A stretch of DNA of 64,000 bases from Bradyrhizobium sp. CER78. GTDB lineage: Bacteria; Pseudomonadota; Alphaproteobacteria; Rhizobiales; Xanthobacteraceae. Shown here one piece after another: positions 25,322 to 33,498 of the stretch. Under the pieces are notes generated by a model, which had not been told where the DNA came from, did not search any database, and saw only the letters and a program-made list of their open reading frames with translations. The position numbers and the translations under genes are program-made. Location of the stretch: NCBI RefSeq assembly GCF_029846235.1, contig NZ_JARVWP010000011.1, positions 175,219 through 239,218 of the forward strand. Reading direction: 5' to 3'. Numbering within the stretch: the stretch's first letter is position 1; each line of letters opens with the position of its first letter.

Positions 25322-26494
25322 ATGACTGCAGCGAAGCCCGCTTCGCGGCCCAACGTGCCGCATTTCTCCTCCGGCCCCTGCGCCAAGCGCCCCGGCTGGA
25401 ACCCCAACAATCTTAAGGATGCCGCCCTCGGCCGTTCGCACCGTGCGAAGGTCGGCAAGGCCAAGCTCAAGCTCGCGATCGAACTGACGCGCGAAGTGCT
25501 TGAGGTGCCTGCGGACTACAAGATCGGCATCGTGCCGGCGTCGGATACCGGCGCGGTCGAGATGGCGCTTTGGTCGCTGCTCGGTGTGCGCCCCGTCACC
25601 ACGCTCGCCTGGGAATCCTTCGGCGAGGGTTGGGTCAGCGACATTGTCAAGGAATTGAAGCTGAAGGACGTCACCAAGCTGAACGCGGCTTACGGTGAAA
25701 TCCCCGATCTCTCCAAGGTCGATCCTGCTTCTGACGTCGTCTTCACCTGGAACGGCACCACCTCGGGCGTGCGCGTGCCGAACGCCGACTGGATCAGCGC
25801 AACCCGCGAAGGCCTGACGATTTGCGACGCGACCTCGGCCGCCTTCGCGCAGCCGCTCGATTTCGCCAAGCTCGACGTCGTCACCTTCTCCTGGCAGAAG
25901 GCGCTCGGCGGTGAAGCGGCGCACGGCATGCTGATCCTGTCCCCGCGTGCGGTCGAACGGCTCGAGACCTACAAGCCGGCCTGGCCGCTGCCGAAGATCT
26001 TCCGCCTCACCAAGGGCGGCAAGCTCAACCAGGGCATCTTCGAAGGCGAGACCATCAACACGCCGTCGATGCTCTGCGTCGAGGACTATCTCGACGCGCT
26101 GAACTGGGCCAAGTCGATCGGCGGCCTGAAGGCCCTGATTGCGCGCGCCGACGCCAACACCAAGGCGCTCGCCGACTGGAAGGCGCGGACGCCCTGGATC
26201 GACTTCCTGGCCAAGGATCCCGCGATCCGGTCCAACACCTCGGTGTGCCTGAAGTTCACCGATCCCGCGATCACCTCGCTTCCCGCTGATGCGCAGGCCG
26301 ACTTCTGCAAGAAGCTGGTCGCGCTGGTGGAGAAGGAGAACGCCGGCTTCGACTTCGCGTATTACCGCGATGCGCCGGCGGGCCTGCGGATCTGGTGCGG
26401 CGCCACCGTCGAGGCAAAGGACGTCGAGCTGCTGACGCAGTGGATCGACTGGGCCTTCGCCGAGACCAAGGCGGCGCTGCCCAAGGCTGCTTGA
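25322..26494 (+). CDS. serC: Phosphoserine aminotransferase
   Basis: A 390-residue PLP enzyme that makes 3-phosphoserine from 3-phosphohydroxypyruvate and glutamate. The N-terminal NVPHFSSGPCAKRPGW and the Schiff-base Lys193 (FSWQKALGGEAAHGM) are diagnostic; the protein belongs to the alphaproteobacterial/methanogen-type SerC branch of about 390 residues. The ATG directly follows the structured leader. With serA 209 nt downstream it supplies two of the three steps of serine synthesis; serB is not in the window. Confidence 0.95.
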   Translation: MTAAKPASRPNVPHFSSGPCAKRPGWNPNNLKDAALGRSHRAKVGKAKLKLAIELTREVLEVPADYKIGIVPASDTGAVEMALWSLLGVRPVTTLAWESFGEGWVSDIVKELKLKDVTKLNAAYGEIPDLSKVDPASDVVFTWNGTTSGVRVPNADWISATREGLTICDATSAAFAQPLDFAKLDVVTFSWQKALGGEAAHGMLILSPRAVERLETYKPAWPLPKIFRLTKGGKLNQGIFEGETINTPSMLCVEDYLDALNWAKSIGGLKALIARADANTKALADWKARTPWIDFLAKDPAIRSNTSVCLKFTDPAITSLPADAQADFCKKLVALVEKENAGFDFAYYRDAPAGLRIWCGATVEAKDVELLTQWIDWAFAETKAALPKAA

Positions 26495-26506
26495 GCTTTC
26501 TCTTGT

Positions 26507-26636
26507 CACCTCTCCCCGTCCTTACGGGGAGAGGTCGGATTGCGCAGCAATCCGGGTGAGGGGCCCTCTCGGCTTGTTCCTCGCCCGTGGCCGCCCCTCA
26601 CCCCAACCCTCTCCCCGTAAGAACGGGGAGAGGGAG
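26507..26636. repeat. Palindromic repeat, family D (CCTCTCCC type)
   Basis: Inverted CACCTCTCCCCGT...ACGGGGAGAGG hairpins at both ends with a GGGTGAGGGG/CCCCTCACCCC core. Similar copies at 28328-28457 and 47514-47643. It fills the serC-serA gap. Confidence 0.9.
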
Positions 26637-26703
26637 AAGTGATCAGAGACTTCACCCCATTGGTCCAAGAGACCCGCCCGTTGCAGGGCAGAGGAACAGT
26701 CAC

Positions 26704-28293
26704 ATGACAAAACCCAAGGTTCTGATTTCCGACGCGCTGTCTCCCGCCGCCGTGCAGATCTTCAAGGATCGCGGCGTCGAGGTCGACTTCCAGCCCAACC
26801 TCGGCAAGGACAAGGACAAGCTCGCTGAGATCATCGGCAATTATGATGGCCTCGCGATCCGCTCGGCCACCAAGGCGACCGCCAAGATCATCGAGAAGGC
26901 GACGAAGCTGAAGGTGATCGGCCGCGCCGGCATCGGCGTCGACAATGTCGAGATTCCGGCTGCGACCGCCAAGGGCATCATCGTGATGAACACCCCGTTC
27001 GGCAATTCGATCACGACCGCCGAGCATGCTATCACTTTGATGCTGGCGCTGGCGCGCGAGATCCCGCAGGCCGACGCCTCGACCCAGGCCGGCAAGTGGG
27101 AGAAGAACCGCTTCATGGGCGTCGAGATCACCGCCAAGACGCTGGGCGTGATCGGCTGCGGAAATATCGGCTCGATCGTCGCCGACCGCGCGCTCGGCCT
27201 GCGCATGAAGGTGATCGCGTTCGATCCGTTCCTGTCGCCGGAGCGCGCCAAGGATATCGGCGTCGAGAAGGTCGAGCTGGATGACCTGCTCAAGCGCGCC
27301 GATTTCATCACGCTGCACACGCCGCTGACCGAGAAGACCCGCAACGTCATCGACGCGGCGGCGATCGCCAAGATGAAGAAGGGCGTGCGCATCATCAATT
27401 GCGCCCGCGGCGGCCTGGTCGACGAGCAGGCGCTGGTCGATGCGCTGAATTCCAAGCATGTCGCGGGCGCCGCCTTCGATGTGTTCGTCGAGGAGCCGGC
27501 GACCACGAACGTGCTGTTCGGTCATCCCAACGTGATCTGCACCCCGCATCTCGGCGCCTCCACCACCGAGGCGCAGGAGAACGTCGCGCTGCAGGTCGCC
27601 GAGCAGATGTCGGACTATCTGCTGTCGGGCGCGATCTCGAACGCGGTCAACTTCCCCTCGATCACGGCGGAAGAGGCGCCGAAGTTGAAGCCGTTCATCG
27701 AGCTCGCCGAGAAGCTCGGCTCGTTCGCCGGCCAGCTCACCGAGAGCGGCATCCTCAAGACCACGATCACCTATGAGGGCCACGTCGCCGAGATGAAGAT
27801 CAAGGCGATCACCTCGGCGGTGCTGTCCGGCCTGCTGCGTCCTATGCTGGGCGAGGTCAACGTGGTATCCGCGCCGGTCGTCGCCAAGGAGCGCGGCATG
27901 GTGGTGGACGAGGTGGTCCGCGCTGCGCAGAGCGACTACGAAAGCCTGATCACGGTCACCGTCGCGACCGAGCGCCAGGAGCGTTCGGTGTCCGGCACCG
28001 TCTATGCTGACGGCAAGCCGCGCCTCGTCGACATCAAGGGGATCCGCGTCGATGCCGAATTCGGCAAGTCGATGATCTACGTGACCAACGAGGACAAGCC
28101 GGGCTTCATCGGCGCGTTCGCGAGCTTGCTCGGCGACGCCAAGATCAATATCGCGACCTTCCATCTCGGCCGCGTCAAGCAGGGCGGCGACGCCATTGCG
28201 CTGGTCGAGGTCGACGGCGCGGTGCCGGCGGAGCTGCTCGCCAAGGTGCAATCGCTGCCGCAGGTGAAGCAGGCCAAGGCCCTTACGTTTTAG
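26704..28293 (+). CDS. serA: D-3-phosphoglycerate dehydrogenase
   Basis: A 529-residue long-form enzyme that oxidises 3-phosphoglycerate with NAD to open the serine pathway. Seen: GRAGIGVDNVEI near 78, the NAD loop GVIGCGNIGSIVADRA near 147, catalytic Arg in NCARGGLVDE, His in CTPHLGAST, an intervening (ASB) domain, and a C-terminal ACT domain (VTNEDKPGFIGAFASLLGDA) that usually binds serine as feedback inhibitor. The family usual length is 525-530. Same strand as serC. Confidence 0.96.
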   Translation: MTKPKVLISDALSPAAVQIFKDRGVEVDFQPNLGKDKDKLAEIIGNYDGLAIRSATKATAKIIEKATKLKVIGRAGIGVDNVEIPAATAKGIIVMNTPFGNSITTAEHAITLMLALAREIPQADASTQAGKWEKNRFMGVEITAKTLGVIGCGNIGSIVADRALGLRMKVIAFDPFLSPERAKDIGVEKVELDDLLKRADFITLHTPLTEKTRNVIDAAAIAKMKKGVRIINCARGGLVDEQALVDALNSKHVAGAAFDVFVEEPATTNVLFGHPNVICTPHLGASTTEAQENVALQVAEQMSDYLLSGAISNAVNFPSITAEEAPKLKPFIELAEKLGSFAGQLTESGILKTTITYEGHVAEMKIKAITSAVLSGLLRPMLGEVNVVSAPVVAKERGMVVDEVVRAAQSDYESLITVTVATERQERSVSGTVYADGKPRLVDIKGIRVDAEFGKSMIYVTNEDKPGFIGAFASLLGDAKINIATFHLGRVKQGGDAIALVEVDGAVPAELLAKVQSLPQVKQAKALTF

Positions 28294-28327
28294 TTTGCAA
28301 TCCGACGGCTGATCCGCTGCCGCGCTT

Positions 28328-28457
28328 CACCTCTCCCGCTTGCGGGGGAGGTCGGATCGCATCGATAGATGCGATCCGGGTGGGGGCTCTCTCCTCACAA
28401 AGATTTTCGATTGCGGAAATACCCCCACCCCAACCCTCCCCCGCAAGCGGGAGAGGG
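28328..28457. repeat. Palindromic repeat, family D
   Basis: CACCTCTCCCGCTTGCGGGG at the left and its inverse (CCCCGCAAGCGGGAGAGG) at the right, with an inner GATCGCATCGATAGATGCGATC palindrome split around 28367-28378. It follows serA. Confidence 0.9.
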
Positions 28458-28527
28458 AGCCAAAGCGCGCTCGTGGTCATCACCTGATCTCGTTCAAACA
28501 CACCCAAATTCCGATCTGCGGAACATG

Positions 28528-28558
28528 ACGCCGTCTCCGGCCCCGGAGACGGCGTTTG
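28528..28558 (+). terminator. Terminator-like hairpin after serA
   Basis: Near-perfect 13-bp arms ACGCCGTCTCCGG and CCGGAGACGGCGT followed by TTGT; about 235 nt past serA and 100 nt before the thiolase gene. Confidence 0.65.
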
Positions 28559-28658
28559 TCGTTCCAGGGTCTCCGGTATTGCTGTTGCGCCGCACGAAAA
28601 ATGTGTACGAACGGGCCACGACGCGCCACAATGACCGTCATCTCAGAGGGAGAAAACA

Positions 28659-29831
28659 ATGCGTGAAGCCGTAATCGTTTCCTACGCGCGCACCGGCCTG
28701 GCGAAGTCCGGCCGTGGCGGATTCAACATCACCCCGCCGATGTCGCTCGCCGCGCACGCCATCAAGCACGCGGTCGACCGCGCCGGCGTCGACAAGGAAT
28801 ATGTCGAGGATTGCTATCTCGGCAATTGCGCGCATGGCGCGCCGAACATCGGCCGCCAGGCCGCGCTGCTCGCCGGCCTGCCGAAGTCGACCGCGGGCGT
28901 CTCCGTGAACCGCTTCTGCTCGTCGGGTCTGCAGACCATCGCGATGGCCGCCAACTCCATTCGTTCGGATGGCTCCGATTGCATCGTCGCCGGCGGCGTC
29001 GAGAGCATCTCGATTCCCGGCGGCGGTTCGCCGAAGGAATCGATCGATCCGGATCTGCTCAAGACCGCGCCCGACATCTTCATGGCGATGATCGACACCG
29101 CCGACATCGTCGCCGAGCGCTACAAGCTCAGCCGCGAATACCAGGACGAGTATTCGCTGGAGTCGCAGCGCCGCATGGCGGCCGCGCAGCAGGCCAACAA
29201 GTTCAAGGACGAAATCGTCCCCATGAAGACCAAGATGAAGGTGGTCGACAAGGCGACCAAGGCCGAGTCGATCGTCGACTACGTGGTCGATCGCGACGAG
29301 TGCAACCGCCCCGAAACCACGCTGGAAGGCCTTGCCAAGCTCGAGCCGGTCAAGGGCCCGGGCAAGTTCGTCACCGCCGGCAATGCCAGCCAGCTGTCGG
29401 ACGGCGCCGCCGCCGTGGTGCTGATGGAAGCCAAGGACGCCGAGAAGCGCGGCCTCAACCCGCTCGGCCGCTTCGTGGCCTGGGCCTCGGCCGGCTGCGA
29501 GCCCGACGAGATGGGCATCGGTCCGGTGTTTGCCGTGCCGAAGCTGCTCAAGCGCCACGGCCTGAAGGTCGACGACATCGACCTCTGGGAGCTCAACGAG
29601 GCCTTCGCCAGCCAGTGCCTCTATTCGCGCGACCAGCTCGGCATCGATCCCGAGAAGTACAATGTCAACGGCGGCTCGATCGCGATCGGTCATCCGTTCG
29701 GCATGACCGGCGCCCGGCTCACCGGCCACCTCCTGCAGGAAGGCCGTCGCCGCAAGGCCAAGTGGGGCGTCGTGACCATGTGCATCGGCGGCGGTCAGGG
29801 CGGCGCCGGTCTGTTCGAGATCTACAGCTGA
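28659..29831 (+). CDS. Acetyl-CoA acyltransferase (thiolase)
   Basis: A 390-residue thiolase. The acylated Cys87 lies in SVNRFCSSGLQ, His in IAIGHPFGMTGAR, and the second Cys in MCIGGGQGGAG at the C-terminus. It could cleave 3-ketoacyl-CoA in beta-oxidation or condense acetyl-CoA. Length and motifs fit the FadA/PcaF-like group. No fadB or other beta-oxidation gene is adjacent (a crotonase lies 2 kb downstream behind a terminator and another gene), so the pathway cannot be set from context. Confidence 0.92.
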   Translation: MREAVIVSYARTGLAKSGRGGFNITPPMSLAAHAIKHAVDRAGVDKEYVEDCYLGNCAHGAPNIGRQAALLAGLPKSTAGVSVNRFCSSGLQTIAMAANSIRSDGSDCIVAGGVESISIPGGGSPKESIDPDLLKTAPDIFMAMIDTADIVAERYKLSREYQDEYSLESQRRMAAAQQANKFKDEIVPMKTKMKVVDKATKAESIVDYVVDRDECNRPETTLEGLAKLEPVKGPGKFVTAGNASQLSDGAAAVVLMEAKDAEKRGLNPLGRFVAWASAGCEPDEMGIGPVFAVPKLLKRHGLKVDDIDLWELNEAFASQCLYSRDQLGIDPEKYNVNGGSIAIGHPFGMTGARLTGHLLQEGRRRKAKWGVVTMCIGGGQGGAGLFEIYS

Positions 29832-29864
29832 GCCTTCGGCTCGGCCCGATCGTTCAAGATTTGC

Positions 29865-29895
29865 AGCACGGCGCCTCAGGGCGCCGTGCTTTTTT
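29865..29895 (+). terminator. Rho-independent terminator after thiolase gene
   Basis: Perfect 11-bp stem AGCACGGCGCC/GGCGCCGTGCT, loop TCAG, then TTTTT; 34 nt past the stop. Confidence 0.95.
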
Positions 29896-30104
29896 GTGCC
29901 GCCTTTCGTGCATTGACGGCAGAAGGGACCATCCGACATCGCCGCGCCATACAGCAGCCGCGACGACGCCATGCTCGTGCCGCAGGGAAACCTCAATCGA
30001 ACCAGTCCCTTCCTCGCTGCGTCTCACCACCAGAAACGGCGCGCCTTGAGTCGGGCGCGCGGTTCGTCTCGCGCGCGAAGCGATGTTTCCCGGAGGGATG
30101 TGTG

Positions 30105-31772
30105 ATGCGAAGGATTGCGAATTGTCTTGTGACCACCAGCCTGGTGCTGGCGGGAGCGCTGGTTGCCGGGCCGCTGCATGCGGCCAATCTCGACGCGGCG
30201 TCGCAGGTCGACGCCGTGACCGTCTATCCCGATGGCGCGAATGTCACCCGCGTCATCACGCTGGATCTGCCCGCCGGCGACAACACGCTCGTCGCGAAGG
30301 ATTTCCCGATGGGGCTCGATCCGACCTCGTTGCGGGTCGAGGGCGAGGCCGGCGACCGGCTGACGATCGGAGCCATCGACGCGCGGCCACCGCGCCCGGT
30401 GCCGCCGGCGAACCTGCCCGACATCGACAAGCGGATCGAGGCGCTTAGGGATCAGCGCGAGGATCTGCAGGGGATCATCACCGCGGCCGAAGCGCGGCGC
30501 AAATTCGCCGAACATTTTGCCGAGGCCTCGCCGGTCGGGATCGGCGAGAAGGGCGAGGCGCGTCCGGTCAGCGAGTGGCGCGCCGCGTTCTCGGCGGTCG
30601 GAGACGAAGTGGCAACCGCCGACAACGCGATCCGCGACGCCACGCGCAAGCAGCGCGACATCGATCGCGAGATCGCGCGTCTTGAGGCCGATCGTGCCGC
30701 CAAGCCACCCAGCAAGCTCGAGGTGCGGATCGAGCTGGCCTCCGCCGCCGCGACCCGCGCGACATTGCGGGTGACCTATGCGGTGCGCAATGCCCGCTGG
30801 ATGCCGATTTACGACGCTCGTCTCGACACCGGCGCCAAGGATCGCAAGCCGGCGATCGAACTGGTGCGCCGTGCCGAGATCACCCAGTCGACCGGCGAGG
30901 ATTGGTCGAACGTGGCGCTCGTCGTCTCCACCGTGCGCGTCGCCCGCGGCGGCAACGCGCCCGATCTCAATTCGCTGGTCGTGAGATATCCGCTGCCGCC
31001 GCGGCCGCTGGCTGCGGGCCGAGCGTTCGACAGCGTGCAACAGCCCTCGGCGCTGATGCCCGCACCGGCTGCGCCGCCGATGGAGCAGCATCTGTCCAAG
31101 CAGGCCGAGGAGCGGGATGCCACAGCCGAGGTCGGCGCCTTCCAGGCTTCCTTCAAGGTTCCCGGCCGCGTCAGCGTTGCCGCCAATGAGGGCGCCAAGA
31201 GCCTGCGCATCTCGACGGCGACGATCACCCCCGATCTCGCGGTCCGCGCCGTCCCGGTGATCGATCCGACCGCATTCCTGGAGGCGAGCTTCGTGCAGGC
31301 CGATGACGCGCCGCTGTTGCCGGGGCAGGTCTCGATCTACCGCGATGGCATATTTGTCGGCCGCAGCCGGATGGCCACCGCCGCCAAGGACGAGACCGTG
31401 CGGCTCGGCTTTGGCGCCGACGACAAGGTCAAGATCGAGCGCACGGTGGTGAAGCGCAACGAGGGCTCCGCCGGCCTGATCGTGACGACGTCGAAGACCG
31501 ACGAGCGCGCGTTCAAGACCACGGTACGCAACGGTCACGACTTCCCGATCAAGGTCGCGATCCAGGATCAGCTCCCGGTCAGCGAGAACGACGACATCGT
31601 GGTCGAGATGCTGCCGTCGTCGACGCCGGCGACCACCACCAATTTGCGCGACAAGCGCGGCGTGCTGGAATGGGCGTTCGAGGCCAAGGCCGGCGAAGTT
31701 CGTGACGTCAATTTCGCCTGGCGGATGCGCTGGCCGAAGGACAAGGGCGTCGTGATGGTGCCGGCGGGGTGA
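30105..31772 (+). CDS. MuiA-type protein (DUF4140/DUF4139), exported
   Basis: A 555-residue exported protein. Signal peptide to about residue 26 (LVLAGALVAGPLHAA), then the DUF4140 domain (VDAVTVYPDGANVTRVITLD), a charged coiled-coil region (about 100-195) and the DUF4139 beta-domain from YAVRNARWMPIYDARLD to the C-terminus, ending in FAWRMRWPKDKGVVMVPAG. The ATG at 30105 follows GGAGG by 8 nt. Proteins of this type are annotated as mucoidy-inhibitor MuiA family; the biochemical role is unknown. Transcribed alone; the crotonase 83 nt downstream has its own hairpin leader. Confidence 0.85.
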   Translation: MRRIANCLVTTSLVLAGALVAGPLHAANLDAASQVDAVTVYPDGANVTRVITLDLPAGDNTLVAKDFPMGLDPTSLRVEGEAGDRLTIGAIDARPPRPVPPANLPDIDKRIEALRDQREDLQGIITAAEARRKFAEHFAEASPVGIGEKGEARPVSEWRAAFSAVGDEVATADNAIRDATRKQRDIDREIARLEADRAAKPPSKLEVRIELASAAATRATLRVTYAVRNARWMPIYDARLDTGAKDRKPAIELVRRAEITQSTGEDWSNVALVVSTVRVARGGNAPDLNSLVVRYPLPPRPLAAGRAFDSVQQPSALMPAPAAPPMEQHLSKQAEERDATAEVGAFQASFKVPGRVSVAANEGAKSLRISTATITPDLAVRAVPVIDPTAFLEASFVQADDAPLLPGQVSIYRDGIFVGRSRMATAAKDETVRLGFGADDKVKIERTVVKRNEGSAGLIVTTSKTDERAFKTTVRNGHDFPIKVAIQDQLPVSENDDIVVEMLPSSTPATTTNLRDKRGVLEWAFEAKAGEVRDVNFAWRMRWPKDKGVVMVPAG

Positions 31773-31797
31773 TCTGCGCTGGCAGCCGATGACACAG

Positions 31798-31850
31798 CTC
31801 CCGATCTCGGGCATCACTTTGCTAACGGCAAAAATGCCTGAGATCGGGAG
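31798..31850 (+). promoter_or_regulatory. Large hairpin covering the crotonase ribosome binding site
   Basis: A 17-bp stem (31798-31814 with 31834-31850, one G-U pair) closes a 19-nt loop that itself holds a TTTGC/GCAAA mini-stem. The right arm ends in CGGGAG, the start of the GGGAGG Shine-Dalgarno, 5 nt before the ATG at 31856. It has no T-run, so it is not a simple terminator. As DNA, it could equally be a dyad operator. Confidence 0.72.
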
Positions 31851-31855
31851 GATCC

Positions 31856-32692
31856 ATGAGCTACCAGCACATCATCGTCGATGATCCGCGTCCGCGCGTC
31901 CGCCGTATCACGCTAAACCGCCCCGAGAAGCGCAATGCGCTCAACAACCGCCTGCGCGGCGAGATCTTCGCGGTGCTGGAGCAGGCCGACCGCGATCCCG
32001 ATATTTCGATCGCGATTCTGCGTGGCGCGGGGCCGTGCTTCTCGGCGGGCTATGATCTCTCCGCCGACAACCGCGTCGACCAGCCTTATCATTCGGCATC
32101 CGGCCCCGGCCAATGGTCGCGCCATGTCGTCGAGGGCTGGTTCTCGATTTGGGATCTCGCAAAGCCCGTGATCGCACAGGTGCACGGCTATTGCCTCGCC
32201 GGCGGCACCGAGCTCGCGACCGCTTGCGACGTGGTCTATGTCGCCGACGATGCCCAGATCGGCTATCCGCCGGTGCGGCTGATGAGCCCGCCCGACATGC
32301 AGTATCACCCCTGGCTTGTCGGCATGCGCCGCGCCATGGAGTTGATGCTGACCGGAGACGCGATGTCCGGCCGTGAGGCCGCCGAGTGGGGCTACGCGAC
32401 CCGGTCATTTCCGCTCGCAGAGCTGGAAGCGAAGACACTGGATTTCGCCGAACGTGCGGCGAAGGTGCCGATCGAGCTGCAGCAGCTCAACAAGCGCAGC
32501 GTGCATCGCGCGATGGAGATCATGGGCGCCCGCGCCGCGATGCGCGCCGGCACCGAGATCCAGGCGCTGGCCTTCACCACCGAGGCGAGCAAGGCCTACA
32601 TGGCCGGCTTCCGCCGCGACGGCGGCAGCGTGAAGGCCCAGCTCGACCAGCGCGACACCACGTTCGGAGATTACCGGACCAGGAAGGAGTGA
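31856..32692 (+). CDS. Enoyl-CoA hydratase/isomerase (crotonase) family protein
   Basis: A 278-residue crotonase-fold protein: ITLNRPEKRNALNNRLRGEI (31-50 region of the fold's start), the oxyanion-hole segment SAGYDLSAD, and HGYCLAGGTELATACDVV carrying one acidic residue. The position of the second catalytic Glu of classic enoyl-CoA hydratase (normally within PEI/GxxPGxGGTQ) is here YPPVRLMSPPDMQYHPWLVG, with no Glu and no GGTQ. It is therefore likely a crotonase with another reaction (isomerase, hydrolase, decarboxylase or special hydratase). Strong hairpin leader upstream. Confidence 0.87.
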   Translation: MSYQHIIVDDPRPRVRRITLNRPEKRNALNNRLRGEIFAVLEQADRDPDISIAILRGAGPCFSAGYDLSADNRVDQPYHSASGPGQWSRHVVEGWFSIWDLAKPVIAQVHGYCLAGGTELATACDVVYVADDAQIGYPPVRLMSPPDMQYHPWLVGMRRAMELMLTGDAMSGREAAEWGYATRSFPLAELEAKTLDFAERAAKVPIELQQLNKRSVHRAMEIMGARAAMRAGTEIQALAFTTEASKAYMAGFRRDGGSVKAQLDQRDTTFGDYRTRKE

Positions 32693-32718
32693 CGTTTGCT
32701 CAGTGAACGCTCGCTATA

Positions 32719-32772
32719 TTGACGCGTTTTCTTCACGCGAACCGGTGTCCACTTCGCTTGAAAACGCGTTAG
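32719..32772. repeat. Palindromic repeat, family B (GACGCGTTTTC)
   Basis: Second copy of the element at 9919, differing at a few positions. Its end (GCGTTAG) contributes the stop codon of the minus-strand membrane gene that follows. Confidence 0.88.
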
Positions 32773-33212
32773 AAGCCGGCGTTCTCCTCCAGCCAGTGCT
32801 GGTTGTCCCAGTGCGCGCGACGGCCGAGGACATAGTCGCGAACATCGTCCATGAAGCGCACCTTGCTGGCGAGCGCGCCGATGAAAGCGGCGATCGCTGC
32901 GATCCAGGGCCATAGATGCATCAGCAATGTGTCGGGTATCTGGCTGGCAAACCCCGCCTGCAGCGCGCTCATTGCGAAGTAAGCCAATACAGCCCATGCA
33001 AGGGCCAATATCGTGGCCACAACACCGTAGCTGTTCTGATGAAGCCTCACCAATCGGCGCATCAAGTACAGATAGGCAAAGTAGACGATCACGCCGAGTA
33101 TCAGGGCGATGCATGCCGGCGGAAGGCCCCAGCTTTGATCCCAGGTCAGGTACACAACGAAGCCCGCAGCTATCAGCGCTTCGATGGTGGTCAGGCTGGA
33201 TTTCTCTTGCAT
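32769..33212 (-). CDS. Four-helix membrane protein of unknown function
   Basis: A 147-residue membrane protein with four hydrophobic helices (around ALIAAGFVVYLTW, IALILGVIVYFAYLYL, ILALAWAVLAYFAM and WPWIAAIAAFIGAL) and a charged C-terminal tail (MDDVRDYVLGRRAHWDNQHW). The ATG at 33212 has GGGG upstream; a TTG four codons earlier is also open. The TAA stop lies inside a dispersed repeat. Unrecognised family; 3' end may have been set by repeat insertion. Confidence 0.75.
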   Translation of the reverse strand: MQEKSSLTTIEALIAAGFVVYLTWDQSWGLPPACIALILGVIVYFAYLYLMRRLVRLHQNSYGVVATILALAWAVLAYFAMSALQAGFASQIPDTLLMHLWPWIAAIAAFIGALASKVRFMDDVRDYVLGRRAHWDNQHWLEENAGF

Positions 33213-33370
33213 GATTTGCCCCAAAGCGACTCAAGTATCGGCGGAGGCTAGCATCATCTAGCGCGTTGCTAGAAGTGCATTTGTCGGACAACCTTTGGGT
33301 TGAGCCTGATCTGATGGCCACGCGCTATCAGGTGCGAGGAGAACGGGACGAGCTTCCACATATTCGCTGT

Positions 33371-33470
33371 CATGCCCCGCCTTGAGCGGGGCATCCAGTA
33401 CGCCGCGGCCTATCCGTTGAAGTCGACCGCCTCTGGAATACTGGGTCGCCCGGTCGAGCCGGGCGACGAC
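33371..33470. repeat. Palindromic repeat (ATGCCCCGC type)
   Basis: Left hairpin ATGCCCCGC/GCGGGGCAT and right hairpin GTCGCCCGG/CCGGGCGAC, joined by inverted CCAGTA and TACTGG segments. It fills the divergent/convergent space before the esterase-like gene. Confidence 0.8.
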
Positions 33471-33498
33471 ACCGTTGTGTGCGGCGAGCGCAGCAGAC

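Noticed and set aside
26506..28251. Long open frame (about 580 codons) on the minus strand opposite serA
   Set aside because: It lies wholly opposite a clear serA gene; GC-rich codon bias leaves the antisense frame open. Its sequence has no domain pattern.
30024..31817. 597-codon minus-strand frame opposite the MuiA-type gene
   Set aside because: Same cause; the plus-strand frame has a signal peptide, RBS and family domains.
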